Under the pieces are notes generated by a model. That model did no database searches and was not told the origin of the DNA. It saw only the letters and a program-made list of their open reading frames with translations. Below are positions 55,058 through 62,938 of a stretch of DNA of 64,000 bases, in pieces. Position 1 is the stretch's first letter, and every line of letters starts with the position of its first letter. The position numbers and the translations under genes were made by a program. Source of the stretch: Clostridium ljungdahlii DSM 13528 (GTDB taxonomy: Bacteria; Bacillota; Clostridia; Clostridiales; Clostridiaceae); the NCBI RefSeq assembly GCF_000143685.1, contig NC_014328.1, positions 434,001 to 498,000 of the forward strand, read 5' to 3'.

Positions 55058-55753
55058 TTAATCTTTCATCTTAAACCCTATTCCCCAAACGGTATGTATG
55101 TATTCTGTGTTCGAATCAATTTTAGCTATTTTAGAGCGAAGGTTGCTCATATGCACATTTATGGTGTTATCATCGCTTATAAATTTATCTTTCCACACAT
55201 GTTCAAATAAATTAGCCTTTGTAAATACTTTTTTGGGGTAAGACATTAGAAGTTCTAGTATACAAAATTCCCTTATAGTTAATAGTACTTCCTGAGAACG
55301 TATAAAGACTTTGTGATTTTCTCGATCTAAGGTCATATTTTTATAGGTCAATATGTTTTGTTTTTCATTTGAGTTTGAAAATATCATGTACCTTCTGAGT
55401 TGTGCACAAACTCTTGCCAATACTTCTTCTACATCGAAAGGTTTCGATATGAAATCATCTGCACCTAGCTTTAAAACTTCAATTTTTGTTTCTTGAGCTG
55501 TTTTTGCAGATATTACAATGACAGGCATAGTTTTAACCTTTCGTATTTTTTCTATAAGTTTTTCGCCTGTAATGCCAGGAAGCATCAAGTCAAGTAAAAC
55601 TAGCTGAAAGTCATATTTTTCAATGCACATTTCAGCTTCAGTACCTGAAAAAGCCCCGCGGACATTGTAATTATTTTTTTCTAGTATCTTGCACAATAAC
55701 TTATTTATATCTGTATCATCTTCTACTATTAAAATATTTATATTTTTGTTCAT
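55058..55753 (-). CDS. OmpR-family response regulator of the ABC exporter locus
   Basis: A 231-residue regulator. The receiver domain has acidic residues EDD (11-13), phospho-acceptor Asp55 in LVLLDLMLPG and Lys in FISKPFD. A winged-helix C-terminal domain follows (about 130-230, with LTIREFCILELLMSYPKKVFTKANLFEHVW and VHMSNLRSKI). It is the first gene of the set with ATPase, permease and kinase, so it probably activates the exporter when the kinase senses a membrane-active compound. GGAGG precedes the ATG. Confidence 0.94.
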   Translation of the reverse strand: MNKNINILIVEDDTDINKLLCKILEKNNYNVRGAFSGTEAEMCIEKYDFQLVLLDLMLPGITGEKLIEKIRKVKTMPVIVISAKTAQETKIEVLKLGADDFISKPFDVEEVLARVCAQLRRYMIFSNSNEKQNILTYKNMTLDRENHKVFIRSQEVLLTIREFCILELLMSYPKKVFTKANLFEHVWKDKFISDDNTINVHMSNLRSKIAKIDSNTEYIHTVWGIGFKMKD

Positions 55754-55865
55754 AGGTATTCCTCCAGAGTTTTTGAGTTAAGACAATTATAACATTTTTA
55801 GATAGGATGTATTGACATAATAAATCGTCACGTCTATAATTAAAAGCATAATTGAATATAAATCT

Positions 55866-55970
55866 TGAACTTATCAAGAGTGATTGAGGGAACGGGCCCT
55901 ATGAAATCCAGCAACCAGTACAGTGTATAATGGTGCTAAATCCTGCAGCGAGAGCTGAAAGATGAGAGAA
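55866..55970 (+). ncRNA. SAM-I (S-box) riboswitch
   Basis: CTTATCAAGAGTGATTGAGG begins the aptamer, followed by GAACGGGCCCTATGAAATCC, AGCAACC, the GTACAGTG...TGGTGCTAAATCC arm, CTGCAGCGAGAGCTGAAAG and GATGAG. These are the P1-P4 hallmarks of the S-box. A terminator follows at 55986. High S-adenosylmethionine should switch off metN-metI. Confidence 0.95.
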
Positions 55971-55985
55971 ATTTTGAGTTAACTA

Positions 55986-56017
55986 AGTCTGAGATTTTTC
56001 TCGGGCTTTTATTTTTT
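55986..56017 (+). terminator. SAM riboswitch terminator
   Basis: AGTCTGAGA (55986-55994) pairs with TCTCGGGCT (55999-56007), allowing G-T pairs, followed by TTTATTTTTTC. It is the expression platform before the metN ribosome-binding site. Confidence 0.88.
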
Positions 56018-56046
56018 CTTAAAATTGATATGGGAGGTTAAATATA

Positions 56047-57003
56047 TTGATAGATATTAATAATGTAGGCAAGAGTTTTAACAATAAAAGTGTGCTTAAA
56101 AGTATAAATCTTCATATACAAGAAGGTGAAATATTTGGAATAGTTGGTCACAGTGGTGCTGGAAAATCTACACTTTTAAGGTGCTTGAATGGTCTTGAAA
56201 GCTATGACGCAGGAAGCATAAAGGTAATGGGCAAAGAAGTGAAAGATTTAAAAGGTAAAGAAATAAGGACTTTTAGAAAAAACTTGGGAATGATATTTCA
56301 AAATTTTAATTTATTAAACAGAAAAAATGTATATGATAATATCTCACTTCCACTTGAAGTCTGGGGATTAGAAAAAAGTAAAATAAAAACTAGGGTAAAA
56401 GAATTGTTAAATTTAGTAGGCCTTAGTGATAAAGCAAAGAGCATGCCCTCCGAATTAAGCGGTGGACAAAAACAAAGAGTAGCTATTGCAAGAGCTTTGG
56501 CGCTAAATCCAAGTATACTACTTTGTGATGAAGCCACATCTGCACTTGACCCAAATACTACCAAGTCAATACTTGAGCTTTTGAGAAAAATAAACAATGA
56601 ATTTAAAATAACCATAGTAGTTGTAACCCATCAAATGGAAGTTATAAAAGAAATATGTAGTAAAATTGCCATTATAGATGAAGGCGAAATAAAAACTTCT
56701 GGAAATGTAGAGGAAATATTTTTAAAACCAGGGAAAAATCTAAAGAAGCTGCTTGGAAATGATAGTTTACTTCCAGATGAAGGTATAAACATAAGAATAT
56801 TCTTTCCTAAGGAAATAAGCCAGGACAATTTGATAACTTCTATGGCTATAGATTTGAATATAAAGTTTTCTATAGTATGGGGAAAACTTGAAAGATTCCG
56901 CAGTGATGTTTTAGGAAGTCTGGTTATAAATGTAAATGATAAAGACAAAGAAAGTATATGTAATTATCTTTCTTCAAAAAATGTTAACTGGGAGGTAGAG
57001 TAA
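56047..57003 (+). CDS. metN: Methionine ABC transporter ATP-binding protein
   Basis: A 318-residue ATPase. Walker A GHSGAGKST (34-42), signature LSGGQKQR (137-144), Walker B ILLCDEATSALDP and the H loop VVVTHQ. A C-terminal NIL domain (about 240-318) binds methionine and inhibits transport. Specificity for methionine is supported by the SAM-I riboswitch upstream and by metI downstream. The start is TTG at 56047 with GGAGG about 9 nt upstream. It ends 2 bp before metI. Confidence 0.94.
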   Translation: MIDINNVGKSFNNKSVLKSINLHIQEGEIFGIVGHSGAGKSTLLRCLNGLESYDAGSIKVMGKEVKDLKGKEIRTFRKNLGMIFQNFNLLNRKNVYDNISLPLEVWGLEKSKIKTRVKELLNLVGLSDKAKSMPSELSGGQKQRVAIARALALNPSILLCDEATSALDPNTTKSILELLRKINNEFKITIVVVTHQMEVIKEICSKIAIIDEGEIKTSGNVEEIFLKPGKNLKKLLGNDSLLPDEGINIRIFFPKEISQDNLITSMAIDLNIKFSIVWGKLERFRSDVLGSLVINVNDKDKESICNYLSSKNVNWEVE

Positions 57004-57005
57004 AC

Positions 57006-57662
57006 ATGGGATTTAGTGAAACATTTCAGGAAATACTACTTCCTGCTATTGGACAAACATTTTATATGGTTATAGTTTCTACAATACTTGCAGTAATTAT
57101 AGGATTTATACCTGCTATTTTACTAGTTGTAACTGAACCTGGTGGATTAAAGCCTAATAAAGTAGTATACAAGATACTGGATGCAATAGTAAATTTATTG
57201 AGGTCATTTCCTTTTATAATACTTATGATAGCAATTTTTCCTTTTACAAAGCTTATTGTTGGAAAAACCATAGGTACAACAGCAGCAATAGTTCCTATTA
57301 CAATAGCAGCAGCACCTTTTGCATCGAGAGTGATTGAATCTTCACTTAAAGAGATAGATCCGGGAATAATAGAAGCTGCAAAATCGTTTGGTGCAAGTAA
57401 TATGCAGATAATATTTAAAGTTATGATTAAAGAGGCACTTCCTTCTATAGTACTTGGCATAACTCTTACTGTAATAAGTGTAGTTGGATGTTCAGCTATG
57501 GCAGGTACAGTAGGCGGAGGTGGACTTGGAGATGTGGCAGTAAAATATGGATATTATAGATTTCAGACTGACATAATGGTATACACTGTAATAATACTCA
57601 TAATTTTTGTCCAGGTACTTCAAACTATAGGAAATCTTATATATAAAAAGCTTAACAAATAA
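57006..57662 (+). CDS. metI: Methionine ABC transporter permease
   Basis: A 218-residue membrane protein with five predicted transmembrane segments. The cytoplasmic coupling loop has the binding-protein-dependent permease signature EAAKSFGASNMQIIFKVMIKEALPS. GGAGG overlaps the metN end. MetN2-MetI2 forms the importer core in the cytoplasmic membrane. The usual third gene, metQ (substrate-binding lipoprotein), does not follow; a LarA-family gene does. Confidence 0.94.
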   Translation: MGFSETFQEILLPAIGQTFYMVIVSTILAVIIGFIPAILLVVTEPGGLKPNKVVYKILDAIVNLLRSFPFIILMIAIFPFTKLIVGKTIGTTAAIVPITIAAAPFASRVIESSLKEIDPGIIEAAKSFGASNMQIIFKVMIKEALPSIVLGITLTVISVVGCSAMAGTVGGGGLGDVAVKYGYYRFQTDIMVYTVIILIIFVQVLQTIGNLIYKKLNK

Positions 57663-57743
57663 TTATTTGTTGAGATCGTATTTGTTTGGTAAAGTAATTA
57701 TTGTAGAGTCACTTTAAAAATACATTTCTCGGAGGAAATTAGA

Positions 57744-59018
57744 ATGGCTAAAATAGAATTACCATACCATAAAAAAATAATAGAAGCTGAAATAAATGAC
57801 AACAACTTACTTGGCATACTTGAATCAAAAGCAAGCGAATATAAAGCAGAGCTAGGACAATTGGAAATAGTAGAAAAAGCTCTTGACAATCCTATAAACT
57901 CACCTAAACTTGAACAATTGGCTGAGAATAAAAAAAGTATAGTTATAATAAGCAGCGATCATACAAGACCTGTTCCTAGCAAAATTATTATGCCTGCACT
58001 TTTGAGAAGAATAAGGAGTATAAATTCTGATGCTAATATTACTATACTAATTGCCACAGGCCTTCATAGGGCTACTACTAGGCAGGAACTCATAGATAAA
58101 TATGGAGAAGATATAGTAAAAAATGAAAAGATAGTAGTACATGATGCACAGAATGAAGATAATCTGGTAAAAATCGGTACATTGCCATCTGGTGGTGAAC
58201 TTATAGTAAATAAACTTGCAGTTAAAGCAGATCTTTTAATTGCAGAGGGGTTTATAGAATCACATTGTTTTGCTGGCTTTTCAGGAGGTAGAAAGAGTGT
58301 GCTGCCTGGAATAGCCTCTGCCAAGACCATCCTGGCAAATCACTGTGCGGAATTTGTAGCACATCCTTCTGCAAGAGTTGGAAATTTAAAGGGCAATCCT
58401 GTTCATAAGGACATGCTATATGCAGCTAAAAAGGCAGAATTGGCTTTCATAATAAATGTAGCACTAGATGAAGATAAAAGGATAATAAATGCTTTTGCAG
58501 GAGATGTGAATGATGCCCATGTAAAGGGCTGTGAATTTGTACATAATTTATCAAAAGTGAGTAAATTAGTAGGTGACATTTCTATTTCTACCAACGGAGG
58601 GTATCCGCTTGATCAAAATATATATCAATCTGTTAAGGGTATGGCAGCAGCTGAAGCCAACTGCAGAGATGGCGGCGTAATAATAATGGTGTCTGCTTGC
58701 AGCCAGGGCCATGGCGGCGAAACCTTTTATAACAATTTAGCTAATTTGAATACTCCAGAAGAATTCTTGAAAAAAGTCTCAAAAGTTCCTAGAAATAGAA
58801 CTGTGCCTGATCAGTGGGCATCTCAGATGCTCGCGAGTATACTTTCAAAACATACAGTAATTGTTGTAACAGATATGTGCGACCCTAAAATAATAAAGAA
58901 TATGCATATGCAGCAGGCAGATACTTTTAAAGAAGCTCTAGAAAGGGCATATGGTATTATGGGGAAAGATGCTAAGGTTGTGGTTATACCAGACGGACTA
59001 GGAGTAATTGTAGACTAA
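57744..59018 (+). CDS. larA: LarA family nickel-pincer racemase
   Basis: A 424-residue protein of lactate racemase length. The residues that anchor the nickel-pincer nucleotide cofactor and catalyse proton transfer in Lactobacillus plantarum LarA are present at the same numbering: His108 (GLHRATT), His174 (IESHC), Lys184 (GGRKS) and His200 (ILANH). The substrate may be lactate or another 2-hydroxyacid, since the family is broad. GGAGGAAA precedes the ATG. No cofactor genes (larB, larC, larE) are in the window. It lies 81 bp after metI with no clear terminator, so it may share its transcript, and ends at a strong terminator. Confidence 0.88.
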   Translation: MAKIELPYHKKIIEAEINDNNLLGILESKASEYKAELGQLEIVEKALDNPINSPKLEQLAENKKSIVIISSDHTRPVPSKIIMPALLRRIRSINSDANITILIATGLHRATTRQELIDKYGEDIVKNEKIVVHDAQNEDNLVKIGTLPSGGELIVNKLAVKADLLIAEGFIESHCFAGFSGGRKSVLPGIASAKTILANHCAEFVAHPSARVGNLKGNPVHKDMLYAAKKAELAFIINVALDEDKRIINAFAGDVNDAHVKGCEFVHNLSKVSKLVGDISISTNGGYPLDQNIYQSVKGMAAAEANCRDGGVIIMVSACSQGHGGETFYNNLANLNTPEEFLKKVSKVPRNRTVPDQWASQMLASILSKHTVIVVTDMCDPKIIKNMHMQQADTFKEALERAYGIMGKDAKVVVIPDGLGVIVD

Positions 59019-59029
59019 AAACTTAAAAA

Positions 59030-59080
59030 GGTTATTGTGTAATGAACAAAAATACATTATACAATAGCTTTTATTTTTTT
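59030..59080 (+). terminator. Intrinsic terminator after larA
   Basis: GGTTATTGTGTAATG (59030-59044) pairs with CATTATACAATAGC (near 59054-59067), followed by TTTTATTTTTTT. A long, nearly perfect stem. Confidence 0.88.
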
Positions 59081-59134
59081 GCATTTCATTAACTTTTAAG
59101 TCTTAATTTTCCGCAAAAAGATGTAAAAAAACTA

Positions 59135-59182
59135 TTGCACATGTTTTCTATTTGTTATATATTATATATAACAAATAGAAAA
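59135..59182 (+). promoter_or_regulatory. Promoter with 39-bp palindromic operator of the GntR operon
   Basis: A -35 TTGCAC (59135-59140) and -10 TATATT (59158-59163) are 17 bp apart. From 59144 to 59182 the sequence is a perfect inverted repeat with 19-bp arms around a single central base; each half contains CTATTTGTTATA. The palindrome covers the spacer, the -10 and the transcription start, as expected for autorepression by the GntR protein encoded 11 bp downstream. Confidence 0.85.
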
Positions 59183-59193
59183 GGAGGGACGCT

Positions 59194-59580
59194 ATGTTAG
59201 TTCAAATAGATTTTGAATCGGAAATGCCTATATATGAACAGCTTAGGAGGCAAATAATAGAAGGAATAGCCTCTGGTAATCTGAAATTAGGAGAGAGCCT
59301 TCCTTCTGTAAGACAACTGGCAGAAGATATTGGAATAAATCTTCATACAGTAAACAAAGCATATAATGCGTTAAAGTCAGATGGTTACTTGAATGTAGAT
59401 AGGAGAACAGGAGCTGTAGTAAGTGGAACATTCCCTGAAAGTACGGAGGAGTTTGACAAAAAACTTAAGGAAGAATTTACTTACTTGATATGCGAAGCTC
59501 ATTTAAGGGGAAAAAAGATGGAAGATATTCTGAGTCTGTGTTCTGATATATTTAAGCAGTATATTAAAAAAGATAAATAA
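59194..59580 (+). CDS. GntR family regulator, YtrA subfamily
   Basis: A 128-residue protein with an N-terminal GntR winged helix (about 8-76, with PIYEQLRRQIIEGIASGNLKLGESLPSVRQLAEDIGINLHTVNKAYNALKSDGYL) and a short helical C-terminus (~45 residues) rather than an effector-binding domain, which marks the YtrA subfamily. These regulators usually repress their own operon. AAGGAGGG precedes the ATG. The palindrome just upstream is the likely operator. It is followed after 22 bp by a DUF1648 membrane protein. Confidence 0.92.
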   Translation: MLVQIDFESEMPIYEQLRRQIIEGIASGNLKLGESLPSVRQLAEDIGINLHTVNKAYNALKSDGYLNVDRRTGAVVSGTFPESTEEFDKKLKEEFTYLICEAHLRGKKMEDILSLCSDIFKQYIKKDK

Positions 59581-59602
59581 CTACTAAGGTGGGTGAAATT
59601 AA

Positions 59603-60739
59603 ATGAAAGATAATTTGTTTATGTGTATATATTTATTTTTTATTTTTGTGATAATACTCGTAATCAATATGTTGACTCCTAAATTTACAAGAAAAGAAAT
59701 TGTATTTGGAGTGAGAATCCCTGAAGATAAGATCGATTCAGATGAAATTAAGCATATAAAAGCACAATTTGTAAAGAATAATTTAATTATAGGAATTCCC
59801 TTTATTATTTTATTTAGTGTGCTAAATTATAGTTTTTTAAACGTAGGTATGATTTTGTTTACTACTTTTGCCTTTGTATTTATAAGCTTTTTAATATATC
59901 TTATATCAAACAGAGCTATGAAAAATCTTAAGTCACAAAAGTTGTGGCTTCAAGGTAAGAAACAGGTTGTAACTGTAGACACTAGTTTTTCTAGAAGCAA
60001 GAGCAATATGCTTGTGTCAGCTTGGTTTTTCTTGATACCTGCAGCTATCATTATAGTAAATATAATTTTAGGATATATGAATTATAACTCTTTACCTTAT
60101 AAAGTCCCTACACACTGGGATTTTTCCGGTAATGTAACGGGATATCAATTTAAATCCAGGTTTCTAATTTGGGAGATGCCAATTGCTCAGATTTTTAGTA
60201 CTTTTATATTTTTTATAGTCTATAAGGGAATTGGATGGTCAAAACAGCAGATTAGTTCTATAGATCCAGAAGCATCCGTAAAGAAAAATAGTATATTTAG
60301 AAGAAGCTGGTCCATATATATGGTTGTCTTTGCTGTAGTGACCAATCTTTTACTAACTGTTGCTACTGTTCAGATGTTTAGAGTATTTAATGTGAGTAAT
60401 ACTTTTTCAATCATCATAATATTGGCTTTTGTATTAATTACAATTTTAGGAAGTATAGCCTTATCCTTAAAGATTGGACAGGGTGGAAGCAATATAAAAT
60501 TTAAAAGTGATGATGAAGAAAAAGGAAAGTCCGGTTTTGGCGATAAAGATGATGATAAGTGCTGGGTACTAGGAAATAGTATATATTATAACAAGAATGA
60601 TCCATCCTTATTTGTGGAAAAAAGATTTGGCATAGGCTGGACCATAAATGCAGGCAGACCACTTGGAATGGCAATATATATAGGAAGTATTGTGATTATA
60701 ATTGTAACTATAATTTTTGCTGTATTTAGTGGAAAATAA
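59603..60739 (+). CDS. DUF1648/DUF5808 membrane protein
   Basis: A 378-residue protein with about eight predicted membrane segments. The DUF1648 motif YNSLPYKVPTHWDFSGNVTGY (about 157-177) lies between membrane helices. Further on, a cytosolic segment with charged KSDDEEKGKSGFGDKDDDK leads to WVLGNSIYYNKNDPSLFVEKRFGIGWTINAGRP, the DUF5808 pattern. SdpI immunity proteins also contain DUF1648, but the function of this subtype is unknown. GGTGGG precedes the ATG. It is co-transcribed with the GntR gene. Repeat A7 begins 19 bp after the stop. Confidence 0.85.
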   Translation: MKDNLFMCIYLFFIFVIILVINMLTPKFTRKEIVFGVRIPEDKIDSDEIKHIKAQFVKNNLIIGIPFIILFSVLNYSFLNVGMILFTTFAFVFISFLIYLISNRAMKNLKSQKLWLQGKKQVVTVDTSFSRSKSNMLVSAWFFLIPAAIIIVNIILGYMNYNSLPYKVPTHWDFSGNVTGYQFKSRFLIWEMPIAQIFSTFIFFIVYKGIGWSKQQISSIDPEASVKKNSIFRRSWSIYMVVFAVVTNLLLTVATVQMFRVFNVSNTFSIIIILAFVLITILGSIALSLKIGQGGSNIKFKSDDEEKGKSGFGDKDDDKCWVLGNSIYYNKNDPSLFVEKRFGIGWTINAGRPLGMAIYIGSIVIIIVTIIFAVFSGK

Positions 60740-60757
60740 TAATTAGAATATCTATAG

Positions 60758-61004
60758 GAATTCTAAGTAAAAAACAACTTATACTTCGGATATTTTTACA
60801 ACCACAAGCTCGATTAAATATTTTGATAAGCCTAAGTAAAAAACTTAAAAAAATACTGAGAACTTTTGAAAACTCGTACCTCAGACAATTCAAAAGTTCT
60901 AGATTTTTTAAAAATTTTTTCCAAGGCTTATAGACAAAACATTTAAATGAGCTTGATTATTATAAAAATATGACTACGCATAAGTTGTTTTTTAAGTTAG
61001 AAAA
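60758..61004 (+). repeat. Long-hairpin repeat A7 (3'-end element)
   Basis: A palindrome with loop AACTCGTACCTCAGACAA near 60875 and inner stem GAACTTTTGAA / TTCAAAAGTTC followed by TAGATTTTTTA. The outer arms AAAAAACAACTTATAC / GCATAAGTTGTTTTTT have lost one T in both, again a paired change relative to other copies. Confidence 0.88.
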
Positions 61005-61136
61005 TTCATGGATATTCTAATTGAAAATTATCATTATATACTTTGGAATAAATTCACCTTAAAACTATAAATCGCTTAAAGTTTCACATTTGCAAGTTGA
61101 TGTGCTAAAATATTTTATATAATGATAAAATATAGT

Positions 61137-61250
61137 TAAAAATTGAAAGTTGAGGGCTATGAATGATTTTCTTCTATTAACACTTTGGAAAATTGACCTT
61201 TACTTTCAGCTCTTAACTTTATGTATAAGTTAACTTTGAATTTTGAGAAT
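61137..61250. repeat. Hairpin repeat C3
   Basis: AAAGTTGAGGGCT (61147) and AGCTCTTAACTTT (near 61208) are largely complementary. The interior has ATGAATGATTTTCTTCTATT and AAAATTGACCTTTAC, shared with C2. It lies between A7 and the aminotransferase gene and ends just before a GTATAAGTTAACTTTGAA segment that resembles a B-element end. Confidence 0.6.
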
Positions 61251-61285
61251 CTATAATTAAGAATTGAAAAAAGGGGGCAATTTTT

Positions 61286-62470
61286 ATGATATCCAATAAA
61301 ATGAAAGAACACGTATCTAAAAGTTCTATAATAAGGGCTATGTTTGAAGAAGGAAAGAGACTAGCTTCAATTTATGGGGAAGAAAATGTATTTGACTTTA
61401 GTTTGGGAAATCCAAATGTAGAACCGCCAGAGGCTATAAAAAAGGCAGTAAATGAAATCATATCCGAGGAATCTCCCAATATGGTTCATGGTTACATGAG
61501 CAATTCGGGTTATGAGGATGTAAGGGCTAAAATTGCAGAAAACATAAATAAAAAATACAATTTGAAGCTTACTGAAAATAACTTGGTAATGACTTGTGGT
61601 GCAGCAGGAGGACTTAATATAATTTTCAAAACCCTTTTAAATCCAAGAGATGAAGTTATTACATTTTCACCTTTCTTTGGGGAATATGAGAATTATGTAG
61701 ATAACTTTGGTGGAAAGCTTGTAATAGTACCTTCAGATACAGAAACTTTTGAGCCAGATTTAAATGCATTGGAGCAATCTATAAATGCTAAAACAAAGGC
61801 AATAATCATAAATTCACCAAACAATCCTACAGGAATAATTTATTCAGAAAAGCTTATTAAAGATTTATCACAGCTTTTAGACAAGAAACAGGAACAACTT
61901 GGTACTAGTATATACTTAATTTCAGATGAACCCTACAGGGAAATAGCATATGATGGAGTAAAGGTTCCATACATATTGAATTATTATAGAAATTCTATTG
62001 TAGGCTATTCTTATAGCAAATCCCTTTCGCTCCCGGGTGAGAGAATAGGATATGTAGTTTGCAGTAGTGATATGGATGATTTTAAAGATGTAATGCCTGC
62101 CCTTAATGTGGCAAATAGAATTTTAGGTTTTGTAAATGCACCATCTTTATTTCAAAGGGTAATTGCAAAATGTTTGGATTCAAGCGTAGATATGAATATA
62201 TATAAGAAGAACAGAGACTTACTATACAATCATCTTGTTAAAATAGGATTTTCTTGTGTTAAACCTGAAGGTGCTTTTTATTTATTTCCTAAGTCATTAA
62301 TTGCTGATGACGTTGAATTTGCAAAGGAAGCAAAGAAATTTAACCTGCTAATAGTTCCAGGTTCATCCTTTAAATGCCCTGGTCACTTTAGACTTTCCTA
62401 TTGCATTTCTTACGATAAAATAGAAAAATCTTTAGACAGTTTTGATAAGCTTGCAAAGAAATACCTCTAG
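61286..62470 (+). CDS. Pyridoxal-phosphate aminotransferase, class I/II
   Basis: A 394-residue fold-type I aminotransferase. The N-terminal FDFSLGNPNVEPPEA binds substrate, INSPNNPTG (about 175-183) and ISDEPYR (212-218) contact PLP, and Lys245 in YSYSKSLSLPGERIGY forms the Schiff base. An Arg in GHFRLSYCIS near the C-terminus would bind the substrate carboxylate. It resembles aspartate or aromatic/alanine-type aminotransferases; the exact substrate is not clear. GGGGG precedes the ATG. Repeat A8 begins 4 bp after the stop, and an out-of-phase open frame across that junction is not a gene. Confidence 0.92.
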   Translation: MISNKMKEHVSKSSIIRAMFEEGKRLASIYGEENVFDFSLGNPNVEPPEAIKKAVNEIISEESPNMVHGYMSNSGYEDVRAKIAENINKKYNLKLTENNLVMTCGAAGGLNIIFKTLLNPRDEVITFSPFFGEYENYVDNFGGKLVIVPSDTETFEPDLNALEQSINAKTKAIIINSPNNPTGIIYSEKLIKDLSQLLDKKQEQLGTSIYLISDEPYREIAYDGVKVPYILNYYRNSIVGYSYSKSLSLPGERIGYVVCSSDMDDFKDVMPALNVANRILGFVNAPSLFQRVIAKCLDSSVDMNIYKKNRDLLYNHLVKIGFSCVKPEGAFYLFPKSLIADDVEFAKEAKKFNLLIVPGSSFKCPGHFRLSYCISYDKIEKSLDSFDKLAKKYL

Positions 62471-62473
62471 AAT

Positions 62474-62720
62474 AGAGTATCTAACTAAAAAATCAACTTA
62501 TACTCTGGATATTTTTTACAAACTTCAGCTCGTTAAATATTTTGATAAGTCTAAGAAAAAAATTCTAAAAAAGCTAAGAACTTTTGAAAACTCGTACCTC
62601 AGACAATTCAAAAGTTCTAAGTTTTTATGAATTTTTTTCTAAGACTTATATGCAAAATATTTAAAAGAGCTTCGTTATTGTAAAAATATGCCTACGTATA
62701 AGTTGATTTTTAAGTTATAA
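62474..62720 (+). repeat. Long-hairpin repeat A8 (3'-end element)
   Basis: A nearly complete palindrome of 247 bp. TATCTAACTAAAAAATCAAC at the left pairs with GTTGATTTTTAAGTTATA at the right. The middle arms AAATATTTTGATAAGTCTAA / AAGACTTATATGCAAAATAT pair with a small bulge. The loop AACTCGTACCTCAGACAA lies near 62590-62607. It starts 4 bp after the aminotransferase stop. Confidence 0.9.
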
Positions 62721-62744
62721 ATCCATATATAGATGGATAACTCT

Positions 62745-62885
62745 ATAATTAAGTTTATCCAAATTGCCAGTTTCATTTAAATGATAAAGTTATAAATTCA
62801 ACTAAGATTTATAATTAGTAATTTTGAGTAATTATAGTTTAGCTTTAAACTTTACGATCCATAAATCGTTAACTCTAGAACGTAG
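62745..62885 (+). repeat. Dispersed repeat E2
   Basis: Contains CCAAATTGCCAGTTTCATTT, TTATAAATTCAACTAAGATT and TATAATTAGTAATTTT, matching E1 at 19660-19805 read on the opposite strand with about 10-20 percent differences. It lies between A8 and B5. No open frame is conserved between the copies. Confidence 0.65.
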
Positions 62886-62938
62886 CCCTTCTAAATTGCT
62901 AATTGGGTTTTAAATTCTACCATTTATATTGAGATATC

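Noticed and set aside
62442..62630. Open frame of 62 codons overlapping the aminotransferase end, with a similar 66-codon frame at 34453-34653 sharing FENSYL-x-QFKS
   Set aside because: Both lie in type A repeats. The shared residues come from the conserved stem and loop DNA. The frame has stops in A1 and others, and there is no ribosome-binding site.
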